Shown one piece after another: positions 54,198 through 62,255 of a stretch of DNA of 64,000 nucleotides (its first letter is position 1; every line of letters begins with the position of its first letter). Position numbers and translations under genes: made by a program. Where the stretch lies: positions 1-64,000 of the forward strand of contig JAGVSR010000107.1 of assembly GCA_019137195.1 (NCBI GenBank), in the 5' to 3' direction. The notes below the pieces were generated by a model. The model made no database searches. It saw nothing but the letters and a program-made list of their open reading frames with translations, and was not told the DNA's origin. The stretch comes from Alphaproteobacteria bacterium (GTDB lineage: Bacteria; Pseudomonadota; Alphaproteobacteria; Rhizobiales; Hyphomicrobiaceae).

Positions 54198-55154
54198 ATG
54201 GCCATCGGTCCTTCACACCAGACAGACGGCGGAGCTGAGGGCGAGCCGCGCCTCGACATCCGGTCGCCGGTCATCGCAGGCGTGGGTGCGTTCGTCGTGC
54301 TGGTCGCGGCCGCCGCCGCCGCGGTGTCGCTGGTTCCGGTTCCGCAGGTCGTGTCGCTCGCCGGTGTCGTCGCCGAACGGGCAGAGCGTGCCGAGGTCAT
54401 TGCTCCGACCGCAGGAACGATCGCTACCGTCCACGTCGGGCCCGACGAGGTCGTCGAGGCAGGCCAATTGCTGGTTAGCCTGGACAACACGGCGGTGAAG
54501 GAGGAGGCGGCAGCGCTGAAGGCTCAACTCGGAGCCGCCGCCAAAATGCTCGAGTCTGCGCGCGTGGAAGCGGTTACCGCCGCTGATCTCGCCGAACGCG
54601 GGGCCGCGACTGAAGAGGCCCTCGCGCACGCACGGACGAAGGCCGCTGAGGCCGAGGCAGAAGTCGGACGGCTGGTCGCGCGCATCAAGAGCGCCGAGCA
54701 GCAGCTCGAGCGAAGTCTCGTGCGGGCGCCGTCGTCCGGCCACGTTAAGGCGGTCGACGTCATGGACGGACAGCAGGTGGTATCCGGGCTCAAGCTCCTC
54801 GAGATCGCGACGGATCGTGGAATGCTGGCCGTCGACGCCTGCTACCCTTCCGGTGCGGCGGGCCTTCTTGCCAAAGGTGCCGTCACGGCCGTCAAGCCTG
54901 CAGCGCCGCTCGTGACCTCCCCGCTCGCAGCGGGCGGCCCGGCGACGACCGGCACCGCGTTTACCGGCCGCCTCGCGGCGACGGTACGGCCTCAGGCCGC
55001 CGGCGCCTGTGCGACCTCGGTGCGGGTCGAGATCGAGACGTTGGCGGCGGGAGCATTGCCTGCCGGGACGTCCGTTGCCGTCGGCATCGATCTCGGCAAG
55101 CGCACACTTGTCGAGCAGCTCGGTTTCCTGGCCAAACGCCAGAACCTCATTTAA
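54198..55154 (+). CDS. short HlyD-family periplasmic adaptor (locus 2)
   Basis: A 318-residue membrane-fusion protein: cytoplasmic tail, helix VIAGVGAFVVLVAAAAAAVSLV (28-50), lipoyl half IAPTAGTIATVHVGPDEVVEAG, a coiled coil of only about 75 residues (110-185), the second half LVRAPSSGHVKAVDVMDGQQV and a C-terminal beta part. It is some 120 residues shorter than the locus 1 adaptor, mainly in the coiled coil, so it would reach a TolC partner differently. AGGAG five bases before the ATG. It sits between the altered ABC and the PL14-like gene on one transcript. Confidence 0.88.
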   Translation: MAIGPSHQTDGGAEGEPRLDIRSPVIAGVGAFVVLVAAAAAAVSLVPVPQVVSLAGVVAERAERAEVIAPTAGTIATVHVGPDEVVEAGQLLVSLDNTAVKEEAAALKAQLGAAAKMLESARVEAVTAADLAERGAATEEALAHARTKAAEAEAEVGRLVARIKSAEQQLERSLVRAPSSGHVKAVDVMDGQQVVSGLKLLEIATDRGMLAVDACYPSGAAGLLAKGAVTAVKPAAPLVTSPLAAGGPATTGTAFTGRLAATVRPQAAGACATSVRVEIETLAAGALPAGTSVAVGIDLGKRTLVEQLGFLAKRQNLI

Positions 55155-55178
55155 CCCGCAACAGGCGAGAACAGAGAA

Positions 55179-56096
55179 ATGGCGAAACTCACACCGCAGA
55201 CCATTCTGTTCAATGGAGCCGGAATTGGAATCGGCCTCCTCTCGGCCGTGTACATGATCAATTCGGCGCTGTTCACGCCTACCATTCCGCAGTGCAGCCA
55301 GCGCTATCAAAAGGCCATCGAGCTCGGACTCAAGTCGCGGTCGGGCAAGCCGATGACGCCGATCGAACTCGAGACGAGGGCCGGGCTCGGCAGCAGCGGC
55401 GTGCTCGAGAACGCCAGTGTCGAGCTTGTCGACGGCGCACCCTCGGCCGCGGCGCTCAAAGTACGCCTCGAGAAGGGCTCGGGCTCGGTGCATGCAAAGG
55501 ATGCCAAGCCGGGCGGCATCAGCTTCCTTTGGAAGCCGAGCGGGATGGCAGGCGCGACGGCCGCGTGTCTCAGCTATTCGGTGTTCCTGCCGTCGGCGTT
55601 CGACTTCGGCGGCGCGGGCGTGCTGCCGGGCCTCTTCGGCGGCGCCGATCCAGATGTGGGCGGTCACACCCGCGGCTTCGCTACACGCCTCATGTGGAAC
55701 TCGGACGGTATGGGCCAGATCGATGCCGAGCTTCCGAATGCGTCGTCCCAGCAAGGAGCTTCTGCCGGCGGCGAGATCGACGTGCAGATCCCTATCTCGG
55801 ACTCGGCGCGATCGGTGCCGATCGGGCCTTCCGCCTTCCGCCTGCCGCGTGGGCGCTGGGTCTCGATCGAGCAGGAGGTCGTTCTCAACTCGCCGGACAA
55901 GTCGGACGGTGTGGCGCGGCTGTGGATCGACGGTACGCTCAAGATCGAGCGCAACGACCTGCATTGGCGGGGAGGCAAGATGAGCGGACTCGCTGGCGTC
56001 ATCGCCGACGTGTCCTACGGCGGGGTCGACAACGGGTACGTGGCGCCGGCCGATACCGCGCTGCACATCTCTGCACTGCAGGCACGATGGAAATAG
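55179..56096 (+). CDS. membrane-anchored PL14-like polysaccharide lyase
   Basis: A 305-residue protein with an N-terminal hydrophobic segment (ILFNGAGIGIGLLSAVYMI, about 9-27) that anchors or exports it. The rest looks like a beta jelly-roll related to polysaccharide lyase family 14 (alginate/glucuronate lyases): LSYSVFLPSAFDFGGAGVLP, GLFGGADPDVGGHTRGFATR, LMWNSDGMGQID, and GRWVSIEQEVVLNSPDKSDG, VARLWIDG, IADVSYGG. Assignment rests on this pattern from memory. Two cysteines may pair. It starts 24 bases after the adaptor gene and ends the locus, followed by a strong terminator. It may trim or remodel a surface uronic-acid polymer linked to the RTX protein (inference). Confidence 0.72.
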   Translation: MAKLTPQTILFNGAGIGIGLLSAVYMINSALFTPTIPQCSQRYQKAIELGLKSRSGKPMTPIELETRAGLGSSGVLENASVELVDGAPSAAALKVRLEKGSGSVHAKDAKPGGISFLWKPSGMAGATAACLSYSVFLPSAFDFGGAGVLPGLFGGADPDVGGHTRGFATRLMWNSDGMGQIDAELPNASSQQGASAGGEIDVQIPISDSARSVPIGPSAFRLPRGRWVSIEQEVVLNSPDKSDGVARLWIDGTLKIERNDLHWRGGKMSGLAGVIADVSYGGVDNGYVAPADTALHISALQARWK

Positions 56097-56298
56097 CTGA
56101 ATTGGTGCCGGGTGGGCCGACATGGTTTCGAAGCGCTAAACGCGACAGCAGAAATCCGGGGCTCGCAATATCGGAACTTTTTACGAAATCATGAAAAGTA
56201 CCGGCCGATCTCCTTGCCAAGAGAAAGGGCGGCGCGCATTATCTGTTGCTGTCGCGGCGCCGTCCCACCATCCCCCCCCAAGGCGCCCCGATATTTCG

Positions 56299-56335
56299 AG
56301 CCCGCGGCCCCATCCCCCGGCCGCGGGCTTTTTCC
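56299..56335 (+). terminator. intrinsic terminator of RTX/secretion locus 2
   Basis: AGCCCGCGGCC (56299-56309) pairs with GGCCGCGGGCT (56319-56329), an 11-bp perfect stem with a 9-base loop, followed by TTTTTCCTTG. On the minus strand no T run follows, so it acts on the plus-strand transcript. Confidence 0.85.
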
Positions 56336-56383
56336 TTGTCTTCGGCGGGCTCGAGGCGGCCGCTCCAAGCTCACCGGTCCAGC

Positions 56384-57781
56384 TCAAAGGCGGTCTGCGT
56401 ATATCCAGCCGGCGGTCTTAGCCTCCTCCTCGGAGCAGAACCAGCGGTCGCCGCGACTCTCGCGGACCTTGGCACGGTCATAGTCAGGCGACCAGGGCAG
56501 CATGTACGTGCGGCTGCCGGAGCGGATGCGGGCCTTGATCGGGCAACCGTTCGGAGCCTCCTTCCTAGCCTCCTCCCAGCGGCGCTGGCGCCATTCGGCG
56601 GGCCGCTCGGCCGAGCCGGTGGTCCAGACTCCGGCCTTGGACGAGCGCGCCGAATGCTCCTCGCCGGCGTAGCTGGCAAAAAGTCCGGCTTCGGCGAAAA
56701 CGTGGCCCTGGCGCACGAGGTCGGCAGCGATGTCGGCACCGGCAATGGTGCAGGTACCGGGCTCGGCGCCGTCCGTCGCGCCGGCCGAGATCGTGCAGGC
56801 GACGACGCGGCTGCGCACCAGCCGATCGAGCGCGGCGCGGGCGGTCGCGCCACAATGCCAGCTTTTGCCGTCGGACTGGGCACAGTCCTGGTCGGCGTCG
56901 GGGGCCTCGATGCCTTCCAGCCGGATCACCCGGCCGCCGACGCGCAGACGGTCGCCAGCCAGGGCTATGGCCTTGCCCTCGACGACCGAAGGGGACGACG
57001 GTGCCGCAGAGCGGGCGACAGAGGCCGGCGCGGGCGCGGAGCCGGGTGTCGTGGCGCCCGAGAGGTTCCAGACCAGGAGGCCGCTCGCGGCCACGACGGC
57101 AATCAGGGTGAGTGCGGCGGGGACGTGATCGAGCCGGTCGAGGCCAGGAACGAGCACGGCGCGCTCGCCAATGCCTTCGAGCCAGGCGTGGACGGCGGCG
57201 CCGGGGGAAGCCGCTCTGTCAGCGCCTTCGTCCGTGTCCCTGCCGAGCAGAAGCACGAGGCCTGCAACGGCAGCGACCGCGGCAGCCAGAACGGCATCGG
57301 TATCAGCTCCGAACCGCGCCCATCGTACGGCGGCGACGAGCGCCGCGGTTCCGCCGGCGAGCACCAGAACGGGCCGGAGCCGGTAGTGGTCGAAGGCACG
57401 GCCCAACGGCTCGACGGCCAGGCGAGGACGGCCGCCCTGCGGCATCATCCGGCCGAGCCCGGCGAGGAGGCCGGCAACTCCTGCGGCGACGAGGCCAGCC
57501 GCCCTCCTGAGCAATGAGGCCGTGCCCGCTGCTGCGCTTCTCAGCCTTTCGGCGGCGGCGGCACGCCCGGATCGAATGGCAGGGGCGACCTTCTCGCCGA
57601 CGGCGCCGAGGCCCGCGGCTGCCGCGTCGACACTCTTGCGGCCTCCCTCTTTCACGCTGTCGAGGGCGGCCGCGCGCATCTCCTCGATCTTGTTGCGGCG
57701 GTCCTGGCGGCGCAGGAGTATGGTCGTGCGCACGTACTCCTGCCAGTCGAAGCCGTCCTCTTTCTTGCGCCAGAAGCCCAA
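56384..57781 (-). CDS. membrane protein with thermonuclease-like and sunset domains
   Basis: A 465-residue protein. An N-terminal basic helix region (LGFWRKKEDGFDWQEYVRTT, NKIEEMRAAALDSVKEGG) leads to about four hydrophobic segments (about 85-250). After an Ala/Pro/Ser linker comes a staphylococcal-nuclease-like domain (about 285-400): AGDRLRVGGRVIRLEGIEAP, WHCGATARAALDRLV, GHVFAEAGLFASYAGEEHSA. At the C-terminus is a sunset domain: NGCPIKARIRSG, YMLPWSPDYDRAKV, GDRWFCSEEEAKTAGWIYAD. It could be an envelope nuclease. The TTG at 57781 with GGAG upstream is my start; an upstream extension is possible. Confidence 0.78.
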   Translation of the reverse strand: MGFWRKKEDGFDWQEYVRTTILLRRQDRRNKIEEMRAAALDSVKEGGRKSVDAAAAGLGAVGEKVAPAIRSGRAAAAERLRSAAAGTASLLRRAAGLVAAGVAGLLAGLGRMMPQGGRPRLAVEPLGRAFDHYRLRPVLVLAGGTAALVAAVRWARFGADTDAVLAAAVAAVAGLVLLLGRDTDEGADRAASPGAAVHAWLEGIGERAVLVPGLDRLDHVPAALTLIAVVAASGLLVWNLSGATTPGSAPAPASVARSAAPSSPSVVEGKAIALAGDRLRVGGRVIRLEGIEAPDADQDCAQSDGKSWHCGATARAALDRLVRSRVVACTISAGATDGAEPGTCTIAGADIAADLVRQGHVFAEAGLFASYAGEEHSARSSKAGVWTTGSAERPAEWRQRRWEEARKEAPNGCPIKARIRSGSRTYMLPWSPDYDRAKVRESRGDRWFCSEEEAKTAGWIYADRL

Positions 57782-58073
57782 GGCTCGTTGCTCCGTTTTC
57801 GTGGCTCTTCCGCGCGCAGCCCGCACTCGGCCCAGCAGGGGCTACAGGGCGCACACGAGGACATGTTTACGATGTGAATGGTGATCGTCGCCGGGAAAGA
57901 TGGCAGCCCTTTGACTTCCCGCCACGCGCCGGCCGATGGCAATCCGAGATCGACGCTTATCAACGGGTTTTGATCCATGTAGGCTCGCCGCACCCTCACG
58001 AGGACGGACAGAGTGCCGCGCTCGATGCGCCTAAACGCGGTCAACAGGCTGGCTCAACGGATCAGGAGGCGAC

Positions 58074-58763
58074 ATGGACAGGCTCTCCAAAACACTCGTA
58101 CCGCCGGGCCGACGGACCCATTCTTGGTCGCATGCGCCGTCGCGCCGGGACGGCTCATGCCCGCGTGCGGACGCCTCACCTAGCCCGCCGGCCGAGGCCG
58201 GTAGGCATCGGTCAGAACATGTGCGCGAGGCTCGCGTGCGGGCCACGGGCCTTGCGGTGGCGGTGGCGCTCGCGCTCGCTGCCGGTGCGAGCCCGTCTGC
58301 GGCAGACTTCGACGGACCGCCTCGGCCGAAGATCGATTGCTCCAAACCCGAGAACAAGAGCAAGCCTCAGTGCCGGAAGAGCTACTCGGAGATGAGCGAC
58401 GACGAGATCTACAACGCCGCTTACTGGCTCGCCCGGGACGGTCAGTACCAGGAGGCGCTCGATATCCTCGCGGCGGCGCACGACGGGAACGACAAGCGTA
58501 TCCTCACTGCGACCGGGTTCGCGACGCGCAAGCTCGGCGATGTCGATGGCGCGATGCCGTACTACCTGAGGGCGCTCGCCGCCGACCCGGGGTACAGCCT
58601 GGCTCGCAGCTATCTCGGCGAGGCGTTTCTCTCGAAGGGAGATCTCGCGGCCGCCAAGGGCCAACTCGCCGAGATCGCGGCGCGTTGCGGCACGGCCTGC
58701 GACGGCTATCCGCAGCTGGCGCGGCGCATTCAGGGCTTCGAGGCCGGACGCCGGCCGGGGTGA
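58074..58763 (+). CDS. exported TPR/Sel1-like protein, copy 1 of a tandem pair
   Basis: A protein of 229 residues from ATG 58074, which has a perfect AGGAGG six bases before it. The first ~50 residues are Arg/Pro/Ser-rich and precede a signal-like segment (GLAVAVALALAAGASPSAA). GTG 58221 would give a normal signal peptide (180 residues), but its ribosome-binding site is poor. The mature part has one TPR-like unit: NAAYWLARDGQYQEALDILA, TGFATRKLGDVDGAMPYYLR, ALAADPGYSLARSYLGEAFL and a Cys pair in IAARCGTACDGYP. It is a paralogue of the next gene. Function unknown; TPR proteins usually bind other proteins. Confidence 0.75.
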   Translation: MDRLSKTLVPPGRRTHSWSHAPSRRDGSCPRADASPSPPAEAGRHRSEHVREARVRATGLAVAVALALAAGASPSAADFDGPPRPKIDCSKPENKSKPQCRKSYSEMSDDEIYNAAYWLARDGQYQEALDILAAAHDGNDKRILTATGFATRKLGDVDGAMPYYLRALAADPGYSLARSYLGEAFLSKGDLAAAKGQLAEIAARCGTACDGYPQLARRIQGFEAGRRPG

Positions 58764-58784
58764 CGGGCGCGGTCCGCGAGCGGC

Positions 58785-58830
58785 AGGCTCCTCACGCCGG
58801 GCCTCTCCCCAGGGGGAGCGGGAAATCTGG
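58785..58830. repeat. REP-like element between the tandem TPR genes
   Basis: CCTCACGCCGGGCCTCTCCC with CAGGGGGAGCGGG forms a hairpin of the same style as the other CCCTCACCC...CTCTCC elements of the window. Confidence 0.5.
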
Positions 58831-58917
58831 CAGACCAGCGAGTTTTCGAACCGGTCCCGCTTGTTGGTGGACGAGGATCGCCTTATGACTGGCGGCACGA
58901 AACGGGAAGGGAAAAGA

Positions 58918-59466
58918 ATGCCCATGACACGCTCCGGTACGGCTGCGGCTCTCGCGCTCGCGGCGGCCTTCTTCTCATTGCCGGCGTCAGCCGAGGTCCG
59001 CATGTCCAAGGACGTCGGACCGGCGAGCGCCAAGTGCGACCAGTATCCCAAGGACACGGCGGCGTGGCTCGCCTGCGCGGGACAGGTGCAGGCCGGCATG
59101 CCTGACCAGGAGCTGTTTTACGCCGGCTACTGGCTGGCCAAGACCGGGCGCTACGAGGAGGCGCTGAAGTATCTGACGCAGGCCGAGGTCAAGGACGAGA
59201 AGGTCCTGACCTACATCGGATTCGCGACGCGCAAGCTCGGCGACGTGGATGCGGCGCTACCCTACTACGACAAGGCGCTCGCCATGAACCCGCAGTACTC
59301 GGTGGCGCGCGCCTATCTCGGCGAGGCGTTCCTGACCATCGGCCAGCCCGAGAAGGCGGCAGCCCAGCTCGGCGAGATCGAGCGCCGCTGCGGCACGTCG
59401 TGCGCCGAGTATGCCGACCTTTCGCGGCTGATGGACGAGTACAAGGTGAAGGGCAGCCTGCGCTGA
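58918..59466 (+). CDS. exported TPR/Sel1-like protein, copy 2 of a tandem pair
   Basis: A 182-residue exported protein with signal peptide ending SLPASA. The mature part is closely related to the preceding gene: FYAGYWLAKTGRYEEALKYL, TYIGFATRKLGDVDAALPYY, DKALAMNPQYSVARAYLGEA and the Cys pair in IERRCGTSCAEYADL. GGAAGGG stands ahead of the ATG at 58918. About half of the residues in the TPR region are shared between the two copies, indicating an old local duplication. An intrinsic terminator follows the gene. Confidence 0.8.
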   Translation: MPMTRSGTAAALALAAAFFSLPASAEVRMSKDVGPASAKCDQYPKDTAAWLACAGQVQAGMPDQELFYAGYWLAKTGRYEEALKYLTQAEVKDEKVLTYIGFATRKLGDVDAALPYYDKALAMNPQYSVARAYLGEAFLTIGQPEKAAAQLGEIERRCGTSCAEYADLSRLMDEYKVKGSLR

Positions 59467-59925
59467 GGAGCGAGGCGCTTGCGCCACGCGTGTGGCGATA
59501 CATGCGACGGTAGTGGCCTCGAGCCACTGCCGTCTTTGTTTTGTGGGGGGAGCCGCGCGGGTCGGCTTGCGGCACTCGGCGCGCTGCACCCGGCTCGCTG
59601 CGGCAGGCGTCGGCCAATACCGTCGTTGCCCCCGAGGCGGGCTCCCGGGCGCACTGTCAGGGTCCGGTTCACGAGCGCAGCGGACTTGGTGGCGCGGCGT
59701 GGAAACACGAATGATCCTGACCGGAATTGGTCGCGTCGCGTATCATGAGGTCTCTATCCTGCGTGGGTCGATCCGGGAACCGCGGTCGGCCAGATGCGTG
59801 GCAAATGCGGCACGCTCTCCGTCTCGTTGAGGAATGCACTCCCTTGCAGCAGGTCAGTTCTGTTGTCGGGGGCCACGCGCTCAACTAGTTTCCAGACTAG
59901 GCGCGATCAATTTTCGGAGGGGCAA
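59467..59925. other. long intergenic region with terminator at its left end
   Basis: Of these 459 bases the first 80 hold the terminator listed separately. The rest shows no gene. A small CTAGT-ttccag-ACTAG inverted repeat (59885-59900) lies 25 bases before the next ATG and may be an operator. GC falls towards the right end, as expected for a promoter region. Confidence 0.45.
59506..59543 (+). terminator. intrinsic terminator after the TPR pair
   Basis: GACGGTAGTGGC (59506-59517) pairs with GCCACTGCCGTC (59523-59534), twelve pairs with one G-U, followed by TTTGTTTTG. Confidence 0.8.
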
Positions 59926-60228
59926 ATGCGTTCTTTGAAACTCGGCTTAGTTGCCACGGTGGCGATCTGCACGCTGTCGGCGTCCGCTCAGGCAGACTGC
60001 GTCAAAGTCGGATCGGTCGGCGAAGCTGTGACCCATGATATTGCCGCGCTTTTTGCGACGAACGGTCTCAAGAACATAATCTACGGGCAGGGCCGCGAGG
60101 GCAATGGCCCTGTCAGCCTGAAGTGCGAAGACGGCTCAGGCACAACGACGTGTCGCGCCTCGCAGATGGCGTGCAAGGTGACGACACCCAAAACCTGCTT
60201 TGGCGCTTGGCTGTGTCTGCCATTGTGA
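59926..60228 (+). CDS. small exported Cys-containing protein
   Basis: A 100-residue protein with signal peptide MRSLKLGLVATVAICTLSAS ending at AQA. The mature part contains five cysteines (DCVKVGSV, LKCEDGSGTTTCRASQMACK, TCFGAWLCLPL) and is likely disulfide-bonded. GGAGGGG lies six bases before the ATG. I recognise no family. The lower GC of the gene compared with its neighbours is notable. Confidence 0.65.
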   Translation: MRSLKLGLVATVAICTLSASAQADCVKVGSVGEAVTHDIAALFATNGLKNIIYGQGREGNGPVSLKCEDGSGTTTCRASQMACKVTTPKTCFGAWLCLPL

Positions 60229-60519
60229 CCCGTTGCTCGGCGCGAATTGAAGAATGGTGCGACTGTGGACGGGGGCTTTGATCCGTCTCGGAGACGCTTT
60301 ATCCATTGCTGATGTGAAAGGTGCGGTCTGCCATGCATCCGCGCGATGGTTGACGCCGGATGGAGGGCCGGTGTCTTCTTGACTGCTCATGGCCCTTGAC
60401 GTGAGGCTTGGCGCGTATGCTTCCAGTGGCGAGTGCCTGGGAGGGGCCTTGACGGCAACGGTTGCGAGCGCGCCGCGGAGGGTCGGGCGCGCTCGCAACA
60501 GGCGAAACCTGGAGAGCCC

Positions 60520-61170
60520 GTGCGCTCGCTCATGACATCGTTCGGCTCGGTGCGGGCGAAGACGCCGCTCGCGCTTCCAGGCATGGCTATCGGGCTCATG
60601 GGCGGCTCGTTCAACCCGCCGCACGAGGGGCATCTCGCAGTCGCAGAGACGGCGCTGAAGCGGCTCGCGCTCGCCCAGTTGTGGTGGATTGTGTCACCCG
60701 GCAATCCGCTGAAGCCGCACGGCGGGCTGCCGCCCCTCGGCGAGCGGATGGCGGCCGCACGGCGGCTCAAGCGCAACCCGAAGATCAAGGTGACGGGCTT
60801 CGAGGCGGCGCTCGGCGGCCCCTACACGGCGGCGACCATCGGGTTTCTCAGACGGCGCCATCCCGCGGTGCGGTTCGTGTGGGTCATGGGAGGCGACAGC
60901 CTCGCCACGTTCGACCGCTGGCGGGCATGGGACGAGATCGCGAACACGGTCCCGATCGCGGTCGTCGATCGTCCGCAATGGCGATTGAAATCAATATGTT
61001 CCAAGGCAGCCCGGCGGTTTGCCGGGCAGCGGGTCGACGAGCGCGCAGCGTCCAGGCTGGCCTTCATGCGCCCGCCCGCCTGGGTGCTGCTGACGACGCG
61101 CCTTTCGGGCCAGTCCTCGACCGCGCTACGCCGGATCGCGGGAGCCGAGACGCAGCCATCTCGAGGATAA
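60520..61170 (+). CDS. nadD: nicotinate-nucleotide adenylyltransferase
   Basis: NadD adenylates nicotinate mononucleotide in NAD synthesis. The 216-residue protein has the nucleotidyltransferase motifs GLMGGSFNPPHEGHLAVAET (with the GxFxPxHxGH site), WWIVSPGNPLKPH, FVWVMGGDSLATFDRWRAW and the final SGQSSTALRR (ISSTxIR equivalent). GTG 60520 has GGAG six bases upstream; ATG 60532 would also do. It leads the nadD-rsfS-rlmH group, a conserved order in Hyphomicrobiales. A 291-base gap without recognisable features precedes it. Confidence 0.94.
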   Translation: MRSLMTSFGSVRAKTPLALPGMAIGLMGGSFNPPHEGHLAVAETALKRLALAQLWWIVSPGNPLKPHGGLPPLGERMAAARRLKRNPKIKVTGFEAALGGPYTAATIGFLRRRHPAVRFVWVMGGDSLATFDRWRAWDEIANTVPIAVVDRPQWRLKSICSKAARRFAGQRVDERAASRLAFMRPPAWVLLTTRLSGQSSTALRRIAGAETQPSRG

Positions 61171-61349
61171 AGGACCTGACGACGATCCCGGGGCCTCTCG
61201 ACTTGCACAGCTTGCCGCAGGGGTGCGCCGGCGCTAGACTGCTTCCCAAAATGGAGGTGCAACTCCATTTGAAGGTGGGAACCGGGACGACCAGTCACCG
61301 GCCCCGGCAGCCCAACAGGGGGCAATGAGGAAAGGACAACCACGAAACG

Positions 61350-61757
61350 ATGCAAACCGCCGCTGAGGGCGCCCGGAAGGGTGCGCCTCCCGCCGAGCTT
61401 TTGTCCCAAGACACGAGCTCGCGCTCCACGCTCGCCGACGTGCTCCACTGGCTGGACGAGGCCAAGGCCGAGAACATCGTCCATCTCGACATCAAGGGCA
61501 AGTCGTCGATTGCCGATCACATGGTGATCGCCACGGGCCGCACCGACCGCCACGTAGGCGCCATCGCCGACCAGATCCGCAAGAAGCTCAAAGACAAGGG
61601 ACTCGAGACCGTGCGCGTCGAGGGTACCGAAGCCTGCGACTGGGTCCTGGTCGATGCCGGGGACATCATCGTCCACATCTTCCGGCCCGAGGTGCGCGAG
61701 TTCTACAACCTCGAGAAGATCTGGTCGGGAGAGCGTCCCGCCGACGCCTCGCACTGA
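61350..61757 (+). CDS. rsfS: ribosomal silencing factor
   Basis: RsfS binds L14 of the large subunit and blocks subunit joining when nutrients are short. The 135-residue protein has LHWLDEAKAENIVHLDIKGK, SIADHMVIATGRTDRHVGAI, RVEGTEACDWVLVDAGDIIV and HIFRPEVREFYNLEKIW, the standard family pattern. Alpha-type N-terminal extension of about 25 residues. It follows nadD by 179 bases and precedes rlmH by 15. Confidence 0.94.
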   Translation: MQTAAEGARKGAPPAELLSQDTSSRSTLADVLHWLDEAKAENIVHLDIKGKSSIADHMVIATGRTDRHVGAIADQIRKKLKDKGLETVRVEGTEACDWVLVDAGDIIVHIFRPEVREFYNLEKIWSGERPADASH

Positions 61758-61772
61758 GCGATCGACCGCCTC

Positions 61773-62255
61773 ATGCGCGTCGTCATCGCGGCCGTCGGAC
61801 GATTGAAGGACGACGCCGAGCGCGGGCTCTACGAGCGCTATGCCGGCCGCTTCGACGCGGCCGGGCGGGCGCTGGGACTAGGGCCGGTGACGCTCGTGGA
61901 GCTTTCCGAGTCGCGGGCGGCAACCGCGGAGCTCCGCAAGGCAGACGAGGCCGAGCGGCTGCTGAGGGCAGTGTCGGGTGCCGACATACGCATCGCGCTC
62001 GACGAAAAGGGAAAGGCGCTCGCGAGCGTGGCGTTCGCCACCTCGATCCGCGAGTGGCGCGACGGCGGGGCGAAGTCGCTTGCCGTCATGATCGGCGGGC
62101 CCGACGGGCATGGGGCCGCGGTGATCGAGCGGGCAACCCTCAGGCTGTCGCTCGGGGCGATGACGTTGCCGCACGGGCTGGCAAGGGTGGTGATCGCCGA
62201 GCAGCTCTACCGGGCGACGACGATCCTTGCCGGGCATCCCTATCATCGGGCGTGA
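61773..62255 (+). CDS. rlmH: 23S rRNA pseudouridine-1915 N3-methyltransferase
   Basis: RlmH methylates pseudouridine 1915 of 23S rRNA with SAM. The 160-residue SPOUT protein has MRVVIAAVGRLKDDAERGLY, LDEKGKALASVAFA, SLAVMIGGPDGHG and the C-terminal knot LSLGAMTLPHGLARVVIAEQ followed by GHPYHRA. Complete and normal in length. Its last 116 bases overlap, on the opposite strand, the end of the 3-hydroxyacyl-CoA dehydrogenase frame. Confidence 0.95.
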   Translation: MRVVIAAVGRLKDDAERGLYERYAGRFDAAGRALGLGPVTLVELSESRAATAELRKADEAERLLRAVSGADIRIALDEKGKALASVAFATSIREWRDGGAKSLAVMIGGPDGHGAAVIERATLRLSLGAMTLPHGLARVVIAEQLYRATTILAGHPYHRA

